Shown piece by piece: positions 21,165-33,590 of a stretch of DNA of 64,000 bases. The notes under the pieces are model-generated. The model was not told the origin of the DNA. It saw only the letters and a list, made by a program, of their open reading frames with translations, and did not search any database. The stretch's first letter is position 1, and every line of letters starts with the position of its first letter. Source of the DNA: Macrostomum hystrix. Its lineage: Eukaryota > Platyhelminthes > Macrostomidae. A program made the position numbers and the translations under genes. The DNA is taken from positions 14,044,501 through 14,108,500 of the forward strand of contig CATNEN010000039.1 of NCBI GenBank assembly GCA_950097015.1. The letters are read 5' to 3'.

Positions 21165-22093
21165 TCAAATCCTGGCAAAGCGACCCAGCTTCTGTTTGCA
21201 GTTAGGGCAGGTGTGCACCACATCCTTGCAGCTGTCCAGGCAGAATGGAATTAGACAGCAGCCCAGGTCGCAGCCAATCAGGCAGATACCGGCGCAGGCC
21301 AGATAAGTAAGCAGGCCGTCCTTGAAGTTGATGTTAGTGATGACCTGCTGGTGGCAGAACTGGCACACTGTGTTCACTGGCACATCGCGAAACTGTTGAT
21401 TGGTGACCACAAACACGGTGGCGCCAACTGGCTGGTTAGTTGCCACAGGCCCGTAGCCGCCATAGCCCACGCCGGAGCTAGCAGGGTATGGCTGCTGCTG
21501 CTGATGCTGCGGATAGCCACTAGCCGATGGGTACTGACCACCCTGATCAAGGGGTTGGGATAAACGGGGACTAGTCAGTCAGGTGGGGTTCGATTCCGCG
21601 CCGAGGCCATGTTCATTTGAGACAAACCCTGTAGAGTAAATCCCAAGCAGCAAATATAATAACTGATTACAACTGCACCAACCGGGTCCGGTCCGTGGTG
21701 CAGCCAACGGTACAGCTCCAGGTATAAAGGCTAATGGCGCATCTGAAGGCTGCATATGAAATTTCAGTCCAAAATTATAAAGTCGTGAATCCTTCGATCT
21801 AACAAGGACTACTTAAAACATTTAACTACTGGATCTAGGTCTACTAATGCTTTATGGTGCCAGTACCAACAACCCCATAGAAAATATAATTGTTCTTTCT
21901 ACTAATAATTATAGTCCCAGTCTGTCAGTCAGAAGTGTTGGGGATTGAAAAGTTTCTTCAAATAAAAAATATCAAGTCAGTTAAGGCACAATAGTCTCAC
22001 CTGCGGTGGGTATGGCGTGCCCTGATCTGGAGTTCCATGCTTCTCTCCATCCCCATATGCAGCAGCTGTGTATGGTGGCGGTGGCTCAGACAT
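21165..22093 (-). CDS. LITAF-like: LITAF-domain protein
   Basis: Exon 1 is 22093-22001 (ATG at 22093; donor CCGCAG|GTGAGA) and exon 2 is 21542-21165 (acceptor CCTTGATCAG). They join in phase 0 to 156 aa, close to the roughly 160 aa usual for LITAF. The N-terminus has SEPPPPYTAAAYG, a PPxY-type WW-binding motif, followed by a Gly/Tyr/Gln/Pro-rich linker. The domain has C91-x2-C94 (VCQFC) and the closing H141-x-C143-P-x-C146 knuckle (HTCPNCKQKLG). Between them is a hydrophobic, cysteine-rich segment (residues 107-132) that dips into the membrane. Family members are monotopic late-endosome/lysosome proteins that bind zinc and recruit NEDD4-type ligases or ESCRT factors. The polyadenylation signal may be ATTAAA on the minus strand near 21135. 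Confidence 0.9.
21575..21760. mobile_element. Possible tRNA-derived SINE remnant in the LITAF intron
   Basis: A B-box-like word (gggttcgattccgc, about 21586-21599) is followed by SINE-like sequence (accgggtccggtccgtggtg, ctaatggcgcatctgaaggc). No A box or target duplication was found, so this is tentative. Confidence 0.3.
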
Positions 22094-25000
22094 TGTGGCG
22101 AGTTGCAACAATAGCTAGAATTGTAGTTGTTAATATACATTTTCAACTTCAAATTCGTCGAAAGTGATTCAAATTCGTTATCAATGGCAAATTCAATGCA
22201 GTGGCCCAGTAGTCTATGGCCGGCTGGCTCAGAAAGTGAGTTCGAATTCAACAGAGTAAGCGAAATACGTCAGTTCAACATGCGTATATTCACAACAGGG
22301 GAAGCACAACAGTAACAGAACAAACAGAACAGGAAAACAGACGAGCAAAATCGCGACAAGACTTTAATAGGACCAAATTATCTCACAGTCAATCCAATCA
22401 AAATAATTGTCTGATGAATTTATCATCAATGAGGGTCCCATTTAAAATAATAAATTTACAAAATCTGTCCACTGTAAAGCCACCCACAAAGATGCAGTGA
22501 TAGACCAGTGATGTGCTGTAGACTGCTGAGCAGCCTCCAGGCAATCTGTCAGTCAGGCTGTTCTAGGTCTGTGGGAGGGCTAGGGTTGGTAGTTAGTGTT
22601 TCCCGTGCACTGTCACTTCCGCTCGCCACCCCCCTCCGCTCTCTCTCCCTCTTTCCAGCTCTGTCTGCGCACTGAGTCACATTGCACACCGTGGTGCAAT
22701 CGCTTAAGTTCGGAAGAAGACTGGCAGAACAACGCTCAAATGCTCCTACTATAAGTAGAGCACAGTCCGACGAATCCTTGAGATTGTGTTGTTATCATGG
22801 TAGCACTATTTCTTTATATTGAGAGCACGATTCTGTCTTCTTTTCTTCATGCGTTTTGTGTTCACTCACATTTGCCTCTTATTGCAAACGGAGTAAGAAT
22901 TCAAACTTGTAACTTCTGCAAATTATTGAGAGCTTGGCCGTATATCGCATTTAGAAGCAAGGTATACCGCCAGACTCAGGGCAGAGTTCCAAGACGAGGA
23001 AGTCTTAGAGTGATACGAAAGATCCCGAGGAAACTTAGCTATTGAAGCCTGACTACCGGATTGTTCCTCTGCTAGGAAGCATCTGCGTGTGAGGCCGGTA
23101 AAATCTCCTCTCGGAATCCAGTGTCCTGTCTTGGTTATTTGCCAATTGTGTGTGCCACGCTACCACAGGTACAACACCAGCCCCAACTACAGGCTTACAG
23201 CAAGCAATACCCTCAGATTTTGTACACGCTGCATAAGCATAATAGCAAACACTACTACATGATTAGTGCTGTCCACAGTTTGTATCCACACTTGTCTATG
23301 TAGATTAAAATCCATTGCAAGCAGGCCAGTATATAGCATCCAAGTCATGTGTAGAATCTAGCCTCTTTTGTCACGTCATTATTCCAATATTCATGGAGTT
23401 ATTACATCCTTCAAATGTAATGCACAAAGTCTCATAAATTCAACAACTGATTGCCTGTGTTGTCACAGCAGGAACAGCAGGAAAATCTGCAACAAGCTTT
23501 TGCTGCATTTGTCATGGTCACAGTTGCCTTCTCTTCCACATACCTTGTCAACATATAGAACATCCCCTCAGAAAATGTTGGTCTCACTGCACCTCCTGTG
23601 CATTAAGATCAATCCTACCCTCTTCAATGTATTCAATATATATTATGTCATTGACAGTTGCCTAGTTGATATCCAGTTTAAGTTATCTGTAGTTGTGTAC
23701 TTGTTGGAAACATTGCATAAGTCTAGAACAATCCAGACAATTTTTTTGTGTAGGACATTTCTAATGACAATCAAAGGATAAAATTTTCAAGAATTGATTA
23801 TTTTCCACAGAGGAAATTCACTCACTTTTTACTTACATTTAACAAAGCTACCATTTTTTGCCATAAAGATATAAAATATTTTTTTCTGATCAGGCTGTAT
23901 TTAAACTGACAAATTTCACTTACTCATTTATTTTCAAACATGCTTTCTGAGCAAGCTAGCCATAGGCTACTGGGCCACAGCTGCTAAGCCACTGTATGAA
24001 TTTGCTATGGCTGACAAATTTGAGCTCAATTTTGACAAGTTAAAAATAGAAAAACATACTATAATACTATTAATGTGATATAAAAAGGATGTTTAAATTA
24101 AACAAATGTTTAGGTTGTCCACTAAAAAGTAAGCTGTCATTGTTCTTAAATAAGCAGCTGACAACTACAATAATAATAATAATATTTTGAAAAAGCTAAT
24201 TTAGAGTGTTTTTTAATCATTTTATTAGCTACATAACTAAGCAAAATAGACTCAAATGAAAAAGAAAAAACAACAATCTAAAAGTCGTAATAGACCTAAT
24301 AATTTTTTACACAGGCTTTTAGCTTATGGCTTATATTTACATATTTTTCTAGTATCATTTTTATAACTAATTAGCTAATTAGGCCTACAAAGTATTCAAA
24401 TAGCAGAAAGGTTAGACATATTTGCCTCATACACTTAGGTGCTTGTCTGGTAGATTGCCAGAATGGTAGATTGCAGTTATTGTAGCTAACTATTATTATC
24501 TAGCTATATAATTTTGAGTCCTAAAATAAAGTTATAATTTTGCAAAATTGAAATTAAATTGTAAGTCTAATATGCAATTAGTTAAGTTAACATATATTTG
24601 GTAAAGATTAAAGTAATCAAGTACATCACATAATATATACAGCAGAAAGTGATAATTAAAATTAGCTATAAAAGTTACATACCATACTGCATATGTATTA
24701 ACATTAAAACAATTCATAAAATCTGACTGGGGCCTATGCCTAAAGACATTGAAATAGTTAACATACTACATAGCCAAAGTCATTATTTAAAAGCATATTT
24801 TTTGGAAAAAAATAGTTGGATTATCTAGACTACAGATAAGAACATATGCGACAACTCCCAGTATGAGGCTGTAGTCAAGAGTTTTTTAATTCACTTTTTA
24901 GCAAGTAAAATTTACATGCTCTTTTACTTCTTTAAGTTTTAAGGGTACCGCTAGATAATTTATGATGGAAGTTTGTGTCTCGCACCTGCGTTGCTGTGGC

Positions 25001-26256
25001 TTTTATTATTATCGATGCGTTATATAACTAACAGTACACAAATACTGCAAGGACAGATGAGCTCTTTCTTGATGTTGTTGTTATCAACATGGCAGCTGTC
25101 CAATAAATATTTATTCTAGGAAGTTTTTTCAAATTTGTACATCTTAATGACGTATAATTAATTTGACACAAAATCCGGAAGATTTAATACAGCTGTTTGC
25201 TGTTTTAGCAAGTGAACATTTCAGGAGCAAGAGTGAACTTACCTTTTACGCCGCAGTTTCATAGCACATTTCCTAAATCTGTATGGCCAAATGTTACTTT
25301 CCCTAAAATGCATAATCCATACAAAAACTCGAAAACAACATATTTCTAAACGGAAGTAGCAACAACTGTCATATTTCACAAAATGTAAAGGGGGATAGCA
25401 AAAGGGGTAGAAATTTAAAGCATATTAACTTCTCACTACCTCACGGAAAATATTATGTTAAAGTGCTAAATATTAGGGACTATTAATGGGTTGTTCAACG
25501 CCGGATATAGCATTGGATGGAGCTTTTTATACAACTGCTATAAAAATATCATATATCTATTCGCTCGATCTTTCTTTAAGATCTCGCTGTGTCTCTGGCC
25601 CGGTGATTCGGTGGGTTGCGACCATCGATTGTTAGAGCATATATTTATGTATTATTTGAATCAACAAGTTAGAGACTAGGTTGTGTTAAGTTTGGTGTCT
25701 GCTGTTAGGTTTGTGAAACAATTGACGTTTCGTTTCCTTCTGCCTGTCAGCTAAGAAGACCATGAAGTCACACCACGTATTGTTCTGGCCGCTGTGTTCT
25801 TGCTTGCAGACCAGTTGAGGCTCAGGCCTGGCCTTGCTCGCAAAGCAAGCGGGAGAGAGGGAACGTGAGGAGTGCCTGGCTGTGGCAGTTCTTTTCATTA
25901 TATTTGGAAAGACAATTAGCTCGTAAATACAAGAAAAAAGATTTTGTGTTGGTTGTGTTCTTTATCGTTCATTAGTCCCCAATAGAAAAAGACGTAATTC
26001 ATATTATGTACTTCATTCTAAAAAATGTAATGTAAATTGTACACAATACAAAAATAAAAATCTCTCTAGAAGTACTCATGCAGCATCATCATGTTGTTCT
26101 TGCACGTATATCGTAAATGTACGAGCTTTAGCAATGGTTCGCAAGGTTCTCATGCAGCAATTTGTAATAAACTTGGTGCATTTAGCAGCTCTGCAGCATG
26201 GCTTTAGTCGAGTAAAGGGTGCTGTGATGTGTGCTGTGACTCGATCAGCGCGCTGA
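22094..26256. other. Long gene-poor stretch
   Basis: 22094-22800 is the 5' flank of the LITAF-like gene, with a GC-richer pyrimidine tract (about 22615-22670). 22800-26200 is AT-rich and I recognise no exon, RNA gene or array in it. Open frames at 22797-23045, 23368-23781 and 25686-25898 lack domains and supportive splice signals. The part next to 26257 should contain the 3' UTR of the minus-strand gene ending there. Confidence 0.4.
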
Positions 26257-29200
26257 TCAAACGCTCTGCGGGAAGCCGGAGGCCTTTGTCAGCTCTTTGG
26301 CCCTTGTCAGCAGCTGGCCGTCCAATCGCTCCTTGCGCAGGTAGCTTTCAATTGGCACCAATAGGCGCGCATCCCTGCGAAGTAAATCATCGAAAGCACG
26401 CACCTATTGCGTAGAGCCAACATGTGTGGATTTGGGTGACCCCGAAAATTTGTGGCTGATTCTGGAGGCACCAGAATGGATTTGGGGATGTCAGAATGGA
26501 TTTGGGGAGGCACCAGAATGGATTTTGGAATGCCAGAATGGATTTGGGGATGCCAGAATGGATTTGGGAATGCCAGAACGGATTTGGGAATGCCAGAACG
26601 GATTTGGGAATGCCAGAATGGATTTGGGAATGCCAGAATGGATTTGGGAATGCCAGAATGGATTTTGGAATGCCAGAATGGATTTGGGGATGCCAGAATG
26701 GATTTGGGGATGCCATGCAGAATGGATTTGGGGATGCCAGAATGGATTTGGGGAGGCACCAGAATGGATTTGGGGAGGCACCAGAATGGATTTGGGAAGG
26801 TACCAGAATGGATTTGGGGATGCCAGAATGGATTTGGGGAGGCACCAGAATGGATTTGGGAAGGTACCAGAATGGATTTGGGGATGCCAGAATGGATTTG
26901 GGAAGGCACCAGAATGGATTTGGGGAGGCACCAGAATGGATTTGGGAAGGTACCAGAATGGATTTGGGGATGCCAGAATGGATTTGGGGAGGCACCAGAA
27001 TGGATTTGGGGGTGCCAGAATGGATTTGGGAATGCCAGAATGGATTTGGGGAGGCACCAGAATGGATTTGGAGATGCCAGAACGGATTTGGAGATGCCAG
27101 AATGGATTTGGGGATGCTAGAATGGATTTGGGGAGGTACCAGAATGGATTTGGGGATGCTAGAATGGATTTGGGAAGGTACCAGAATGGATTTGGGGATG
27201 CTAGAATGGATTTGGGAAGGTACCAGAATGGATTTGGGGATGCCAGAATGGATTTGGGGAGGTACCAGAATGGATTTGGGGATGCTAGAATGGATTTGGG
27301 AAGGTACCAGAGTGGATTTGGGGATGCCAGAATGGATTTGGGGATGCCAGAATGGATTTGGGAAGGTACCAGAATGGATTTGGGGAGGTACCAGAATGGA
27401 TTTGGGGATGCTAGAATGGATTTGGGAAGGTACCAGAATGGATTTGGGGATGCCAGAATGGATTTGGGGAGGTACCAGAATGGATTTGGGAAGGTACCAG
27501 AGTGGATTTGGGGATGCCAGAATGGATTTGGGGATGCCAGAATGGATTTGGGAAGGTACCAGAATGGATTTGGGGAGGCACCAGAATGGATTTGGGGATG
27601 CCAGAATGGATTTGGGGATGCCAGAATGGATTTGGGGATGCCAGAATGGATTTGGGAAGGTACCAGAATGGATTTGGGGAGGCACCAGAATGGATTTGGG
27701 GGTGCCAGAATGGATTTGGGAATGCCAGAATGGATTTGGGGAGGCACCAGAATGGATTTGGGGAGGCACCAGAATGGATTTGGAGATGCCAGAATGGATT
27801 TGGAGATGCCAGAATGGATTTGGGGATGCCAGAATGGATTTGGGGAGGCACCAGAATGGATTTGGAGATGCCAGAATGGATTCGGAGATGCCAGAATGGA
27901 TTTGGAGATGCCAGAATGGATTTGGAGATGCCAGAATGGATTTGGAGATGCCAGAATGGATTTGGAGATGCCAGAATGAATTTGGAGATGCCAGAATGGA
28001 TTCGGGGATGCCAGAATGGATTCGGGGATGCCAGAATGGATTCGGGGATGCCAGAATGGATTTGGAGATGCCAGAATGGATTCGGAGATGCCAGAATGGA
28101 TTTGGAGATGCCAGAATGGATTTGGAGGCGTCAGAATTGAATTGGTGTCGCAACTATATGAATTAAGGAGATCAGGGATTCAATGGTGCCAAACAAATCA
28201 TTAGTGTTCTTCCTAAATGGCGACTTTTGCGGTTAATAAAAAAATAAATATAATCGCAGGACGGCTGCGGGCAATGACACATCATTTGGTGACACAGACC
28301 CGCAGCCAGCGAGGAGGCAATTCAGCCCATTTCGCTGACTGCTGAGCGCACGCTCACACACAGGTACCGTACACAAGCACACTCACACAGGTATGTACAT
28401 CTGCCCTGACTTTCTGATCGTCAGGCAGTGTACACTCTCACTGTGCCTTGGAGGTTGGCCCTCAAGGGCTTGAATTGCACGACAGGCCCCAAGCCTTCTC
28501 TACGCGGCTGCGCCTCAATTTAATGTGGCCTCGCCACGGATTCGAACTCAGGGACATCGGTTGCGAGGGGCGCCCGCGTCAACAGCTCTGCCACGGACCC
28601 CGTCTATAACAAAGCGAAATGCTAAGCGTCAAGAGGCCCAAAATAGTCCTCGTTCCAGACCTGTCCTCTTCGCGAACATAGTCCCTGCCCAGGTTGTCTC
28701 GAACCAGCTGCAGCCGGCGCGGTCGTCCGCCGTCGCTAGGCAGCGCTGCCAGCAGCTTCACTGTGAAGTCCAGATCTCCGTTGCGGGTGAAGCCGTACAT
28801 GCGGAATCTGTTGGTGTCACGGTCTACCTGCGACTCGGCTAGCATCAGCCTGCCGTCGTCCGTGACGGTGAAGCTCCAGCCGCAGCGCAGGTCAGCTGGC
28901 AGACCCGTGGCGCACAGCAGCTCACTCCGGTCCGTGTCGAACACCGCCAGACCGGGCACCGTGGCACCGGCGTTATCAAGCACGAATCCTTCCACGGCGA
29001 CGTAGCGACGCTTGGCAACGACGCGCTCCGCAGTGACCAGCCGCTGGTGGGATAGCTGCAGGGGTCCAGGCTGCATGTCCGGATAGTGCAGCGTCTGAAT
29101 GACGCCTTTGGCATAGTGAGGCAGGTAGACCTGGTAGATTTGTAGTTTGTAAATGTTATTTCGTAAATTCATCCTTTTAACTCTCAGTAAAAATAGTCGT

Positions 29201-31029
29201 TAAAATTTACTGTATGATTTAAATATTTTGTGAATAATTTTGCTTTGTTTTACTTAGTGCACCATTGGCCAAAGGAGGCTGTAGCCTTGTGACTAGAGCG
29301 TCGGACTCACGACTTGAAGGTCGGGGTTTGATTCCTGACTCCATCTTGTCCTTTAACTCTGCAATGCTTCAGTTCAGCCAGCTGTTAAATGGGTAACAGT
29401 ATTAGCTGGGGTAATTGAGGGTATGGCATCTCCCCAGTCCATGGACTGAACAGCCGTACGCAACCTTCATTTATGCCGCGCAATAGCTGTCGGCTGCACA
29501 TTTTCGTACGAGCTGCTTTAAAAAAGATTTCTTTTTTTTAGTAAATACAGCTCCGCACTATAGTGTCATTACCATTTATACTAAATTGTCCTTAATATAG
29601 CGATAAGTATTAGAATTTTAATGGGAATAGCCTTTTTGTATTTATAATTCGATTAATTCTAAATTAGTGAGGAGTGCTATTTTGAATGCAAAATCGAAAA
29701 TCTGAAGTATACTCAAAACCATTCAGAGGCTAAGACTTGTACTAAGAATAATGCTCAAAACTATGCTCAGAAAAGCAAGTGATATAAAGAATAATTATCA
29801 GAAAATACATTAAATGGGACAAATAATCAACAGGAACTGGAATATTGTTATATTCCGAGTTACCATAGTGACCACTCGCGCAACATGTCATACATATATA
29901 GCTGCCATTAAGTTAAGAATAAAGTTAAAATAGTTTAGACCTATGGTACAAGTTTGGTGACTGTTTGAGATGACACTCTACACTAGTACACAATATTCAT
30001 AAACTGGAAACAATTTTTTTATCGATTGACCGATGAAATCTAAGGTCAGCGGACAAAGGTGTCCTCTAGCAAGACACTTAATAGCATAATAATAAATAAT
30101 TGCAGTAGGGCTGCAGACAATGACACATCCTCTGGTGACTTCTGAGGAGGCAATTCTGCCCATTTCGCTGACTCCTGAGCACACACGCACACACACAGAT
30201 ACTGTACACAGGCACACGTTCACATAGGTTTGTATACATCTGCCCTGACTTTTTCGTCGTCAGGCAGTGTACTGCACTTTCACTGTAGGGCCTTAGTAGG
30301 TTGGCCCTTCAAATAGCGTAAATTGCACGACAAGCCCCCAAGCCTTCTCTCCGTGGCTGCGCCCCGCAACGTATAAATATGGCCTCGCAACGGAATCGAA
30401 CTTAGGGACCTTGGTGCGAGAGGCAAATGCGTTGACCGCTCTGCCAGGGACCCCCTAGCAAGACACTTAACTTGGCTCCCGACTGCTTTGTTTAACTAGC
30501 TGAAAAATGCGTGGAAATTCTGCTAAATGTGGCGACCTACCCCAGTCCACGGACACTAAAGCTTTGCATCTGGTCCAAATAGGTAAAGCCCTGTAATTTT
30601 ATCCATTGAACGAAATCTCACCAGACTCCTGCCGAACTCAACGTCTACGAGTCCCAAGTCAACGCCGGCGGCCCAGCTGCGCTGCCACAATGTCCGCCCG
30701 TTGGAGTCCGCTAGCAATAGGTGGCAGCTGCCGCGGCCAACCCGCTGTACCAGGAGGCAGCCGTCAGGGCAGCAGATTGCCTGGTCTAGTGCCGGCGACT
30801 TCGATGCGTCCTCGTTGCGAAACTGTAGCTCCAGCGCCATTGGCGACTGTGTCCAGCGCTGTGCGTCCTCCAGGAACACGACGCTTGACAACTCGAGGCG
30901 GCTGCCGTCTCGACTAACATTTGTGGCCACCAGGCACCGAGTCAGGCGGTTGTTGGCTTCAGGATCGAAGTAAAGCGATTGCAGTGTTGGCCACAACTTT
31001 TGACCCGGAAAAAGCAGCGCGGCAGACAT
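26257..31029 (-). CDS. Unrecognised three-exon protein, 331 aa
   Basis: Exon 1 is 31029-30622 (ATG at 31029, MSAALLFPGQKLWPTLQ; donor AGTCTG|GTGAGA). Exon 2 is 29130-28661 (acceptor ATCTACCAG; donor GAGGACAG|GTCTGG). Exon 3 is 26374-26257 (acceptor TACTTCGCAG, stop TGA). Phases 0 and 2 match at both junctions. I do not recognise the family. There is no signal peptide or membrane span. Segments such as LLADSNGRTLWQRSW, GLAVFDTDRSELLCATG and DDGRLMLAESQ look like short beta-strands with D-G turns, as in beta-propeller-type proteins; this is inference only. The C-terminus (PIESYLRKERLDGQLLTRAK) looks helical. The donor of exon 2 is weak. If unused, translation reads to a stop at 28579 supplied by the adjacent SINE. 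Intron 1 (1491 bp) holds two SINEs; intron 2 (2286 bp) holds a SINE and a 1.7-kb minisatellite. Confidence 0.65.
26440..28135. repeat. Minisatellite, 20-22-bp unit, in intron 2 of the unknown gene
   Basis: About 80 copies of gatttggggatgccagaatg and variants (aggcacc, aggtacc, agatgcc), 20-22 bp long. No frame on either strand contains a common stop, so open frames of over 500 codons arise on both strands; they are artefacts. Each unit has a GGGG or GGG run on the plus strand. Confidence 0.96.
28262..28605 (-). mobile_element. SINE-A copy 3 (tRNA-derived)
   Basis: On the minus strand the head reads GGGGTCCGTGGCAGAGCTGT with an A-box-like TGGCAGAGC and a B box AGTTCGAATCC about 40 bp on. It is followed by the SINE-A body (gcacgacaggccc..., tcaggcagtgtacac) and a tail with cagcgaaatgggctgaatt. 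It lies in intron 2, 56 bp past the exon 2 donor. No clear target duplication. Confidence 0.75.
29273..29525 (+). mobile_element. SINE-B (tRNA-derived) in intron 1 of the unknown gene
   Basis: The tRNA-like head has a B box GGTTTGATTCC at 29325-29335 and upstream A-box-like sequence (gtagccttgtgactagagcg). A central module cagctgttaaatgggtaaca is shared with SINE-C, followed by ccccagtccatggactgaac. Ends were not resolved. Confidence 0.6.
30005..30560 (+). mobile_element. Old SINE-B-like remnant interrupted by SINE-A
   Basis: Sequence left (aaggtgtcctctagcaagac) and right (acttggctcccgactgcttt, ctagctgaaaaatgcgtgg, ccccagtccacggac) of the SINE-A insertion reads as one tRNA-SINE-like element. 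It shares its 3' words with SINE-B. Confidence 0.45.
30082..30454 (-). mobile_element. SINE-A copy 4, full length with 16-bp target duplication
   Basis: The perfect direct repeat ctagcaagacacttaa occurs at 30066-30081 and again at 30455-30470. On the minus strand the A box TGGCAGAGCGG (30446-30436) and B box AGTTCGATTCC (30402-30392) form a tRNA-like pol III promoter. The body matches the other SINE-A copies and ends in a TTATTATTA-type simple tail. The long target duplication fits LINE-mediated insertion. Confidence 0.88.
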
Positions 31030-33590
31030 TCTTTCTACTGAAGCTTCTCTGAATGACAATTGACTGCAGCTTTGAATAGATTCAATTCACTGCCTTCCTT
31101 TTTCGTCTTTACAATCTCTTAGTATTTCTGACTTTGCCGTTGCCTATAGCTCCTTAGCTCGGTGTTCGCGCGGTTGTATAGAGAAAGAAATGCAGCTTTG
31201 TGTAAATCTGGGAGCTGTTAAGAATGTCAAACAATGTACTCAGGCGCAAACACTCGCAATGTGTTGCTACTGACCCACTGGGTGAGACTAGATAAGTTTT
31301 TCTAAGCCGTTGTGAGGAGGCTGTGGTTTTGCTTTTGTGCAGTCGCGCAGCTCCGTTTCACGACTCTGTCTGTATCTCTCTCCATATTTACTTCTTAACT
31401 TCTCAAGCTCATTTGTAAAGCGCAGCACATTGCCAAGGAGAAATCGTCCACTTCTGAAGTATTTATTATTTGTGTGCAGCACCAAGCGTTAAGGCACTCA
31501 GTGTGGAAGCCATCACGATTTATTCTGCATTAATTAATATTAAATAGAAAATTTTTGGATAGACTAACTTTCTTAAAGGTAACGCGGAGGCGATAATAGC
31601 AACCAGCAGTGATGGCTTAGTTTGGGTGTAGTTTGTTTGAGTACATCGATCCTATTGTGCATAAGTCAGACGATGACACAATTTAAATTCCTTTCTTATG
31701 CCTACTCGTATTTCCAATATGCCTGTCAAGTCACTGTAGTCTCTGTCTGTCAGCCAAAAAAACAAGCAATGGAAGTGGCCAGGCGTTCCCGTTGCACGTC
31801 TGGACTTGCCGTCACCGAATTAATTCCGAGAGTCTAGCTCGTATATTCCACAATTCCACGGAACACTAACTTTTTTAGATTTGCTTATCGTCGGAAAATC
31901 TAAAAACTAAAAATTTTACTCGCCACAAGGCAATCCATGCATATAAAGCTCAAAGATTGTGATCAGTAAAATATGAATTTATAAGAAAATTGCAGGTCAA
32001 TTTGCCCAATTTAACGCATAAAATTATCCTAGAAACAGGCGAATTAAGAAAAATATCAGATAATATGCTATTTATAGTCCTCCTATAAGTAACAATCTTG
32101 ACGTCTTGACAGGAAAAAGTTGTTTTCCTGAAGAGAATTTTAATAAAAATTCTCTATAATAAAATAAATATAAAAATAAAAATTCTTAATAAAAATAAGT
32201 ACCGTAGCGCTTAGCAGTGCACTTAATTGAACTTTAAAAGTATAGTACGCATTAAATAAGATTTTGGACTCTTAATAAATTCAATTCACTCTCATTAAAG
32301 CATGTAATTTTATTTTGTTAAAGTTGACTGCAGTCTCTGAACCTAAAATGTGCAGCGAAATAAATCAAGACAAGATAAAAAAACGCCCGAGTCCCGTCCC
32401 CACTCCCACGAATTCAGCACTCAGGAGTAATAAAAAATCTGCGAGAACATCAATCGAGTTGAATCTAGATCAACGCGCCAACAATAAACGTACTTTGTGT
32501 TATAATCATATGCATTTTAATAATAAGCGCTTTGTTTTTTTCTGCTAAGCGCTAGGCTTATACGTAATATAAAATGTATTTTTATATAAGGTAGGCCTAA
32601 GCCAAACTTTAATTAAAATTTTTATTTTGTACTTTTTCCGATTTTTTTGCTTTGGCAATTTAAGTAGAACTATACTTCTTATATGTTGTAGGTGTCTACT
32701 GTAAAAGTGGGTGACCTAACTGATCTGAATAAAATGTTTGGCTTTGTGGTATCGGTGTTGGTTGTTAAGGTGGCTGATTGCTTTACCAAGAAACTTTTCT
32801 TTCTAAGCAAACAAAGGAATAGCGATTAAGCCCATAATAACCCATATGCAATATTTTAGTTTCCTGTTTTAAGACTTTATGAATAAGATGATTTTGATTC
32901 TTGCCCTAAGCTGATAATAGTAATTTTTACTTTTTAGCTTTAGTTAGGCAGTTGGGTTATAACTTTTAATATATTTGGAGCAGTCTTAGATAATAATTAA
33001 TTTAGGCCTATATTAAGAAAAAAAGCAAAAGTTAACTAAAAGGCATTTTTAGCGAAAAGTAATTAAAATATTATGAGGATCTGTGTAAATCAATGGCATA
33101 GCACTTTAGTCAATAAATAATGAAGTACAGCTGTATTAAAAAGTTATTTTTTGTAGAAAGATATTCACAAAATGTTATCAAGTTATAATTAGCTAGTGCA
33201 AAAAAAATTGTCTATAATACAAATGAAGCCAATTTAAACAAAAATTATTAAAGAAGTCAAATAATGTTATCATTACATAATTTTTTAAAAAGCAACTATG
33301 ATGTAGTTACTGAGCATATTTCATGTGCTCAAAAACTATTTGATACTGTGCTATTTACATATGATCTAGATAATTATAATTAGATATAGATAATTATAAT
33401 TAGATATAGATAATCATAATTAGATATAGATAAATATAATTAGATATAGATAATTAAAATATCTTGCTATTGTGACAAAGCATTGAATTTTCAACCAATT
33501 TCAGCTGCCAACGACTGCCACCCCCACCACTTGACTTACTTCACAACTTTTAAGTTAATCAGCATTTAGAAGCCATAAACCAATCAACAG
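31030..33590. other. Intergenic between divergent genes, no gene seen
   Basis: 5' flanks of the unknown minus-strand gene and of DNAJC7. AT-rich, with no supported exon. An acceptor-like ttttcaaccaatttcag ends at about 33504, upstream of the DNAJC7 ATG. A 20-bp AT repeat lies at 33362-33460. Confidence 0.45.
33362..33460. repeat. Short AT minisatellite, 20-bp unit
   Basis: About five copies of agataattataattagatat, 130 bp upstream of the DNAJC7 start codon. Confidence 0.88.

Noticed and set aside
22797-23781. Small open frames of 82 and 137 codons
   Set aside because: No domain, no codon bias visible and no splice-site support; the surrounding DNA is AT-rich with random-length frames.
25686-25898. 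70-codon minus frame as an extra exon of the gene ending at 26257
   Set aside because: It lies beyond the stop codon of that gene and lacks splice signals in a matching phase.
26387-28166. Open frames over 500 codons on both strands
   Set aside because: Product of a 20-22-bp array without stops; it lies inside an intron of the minus-strand gene.
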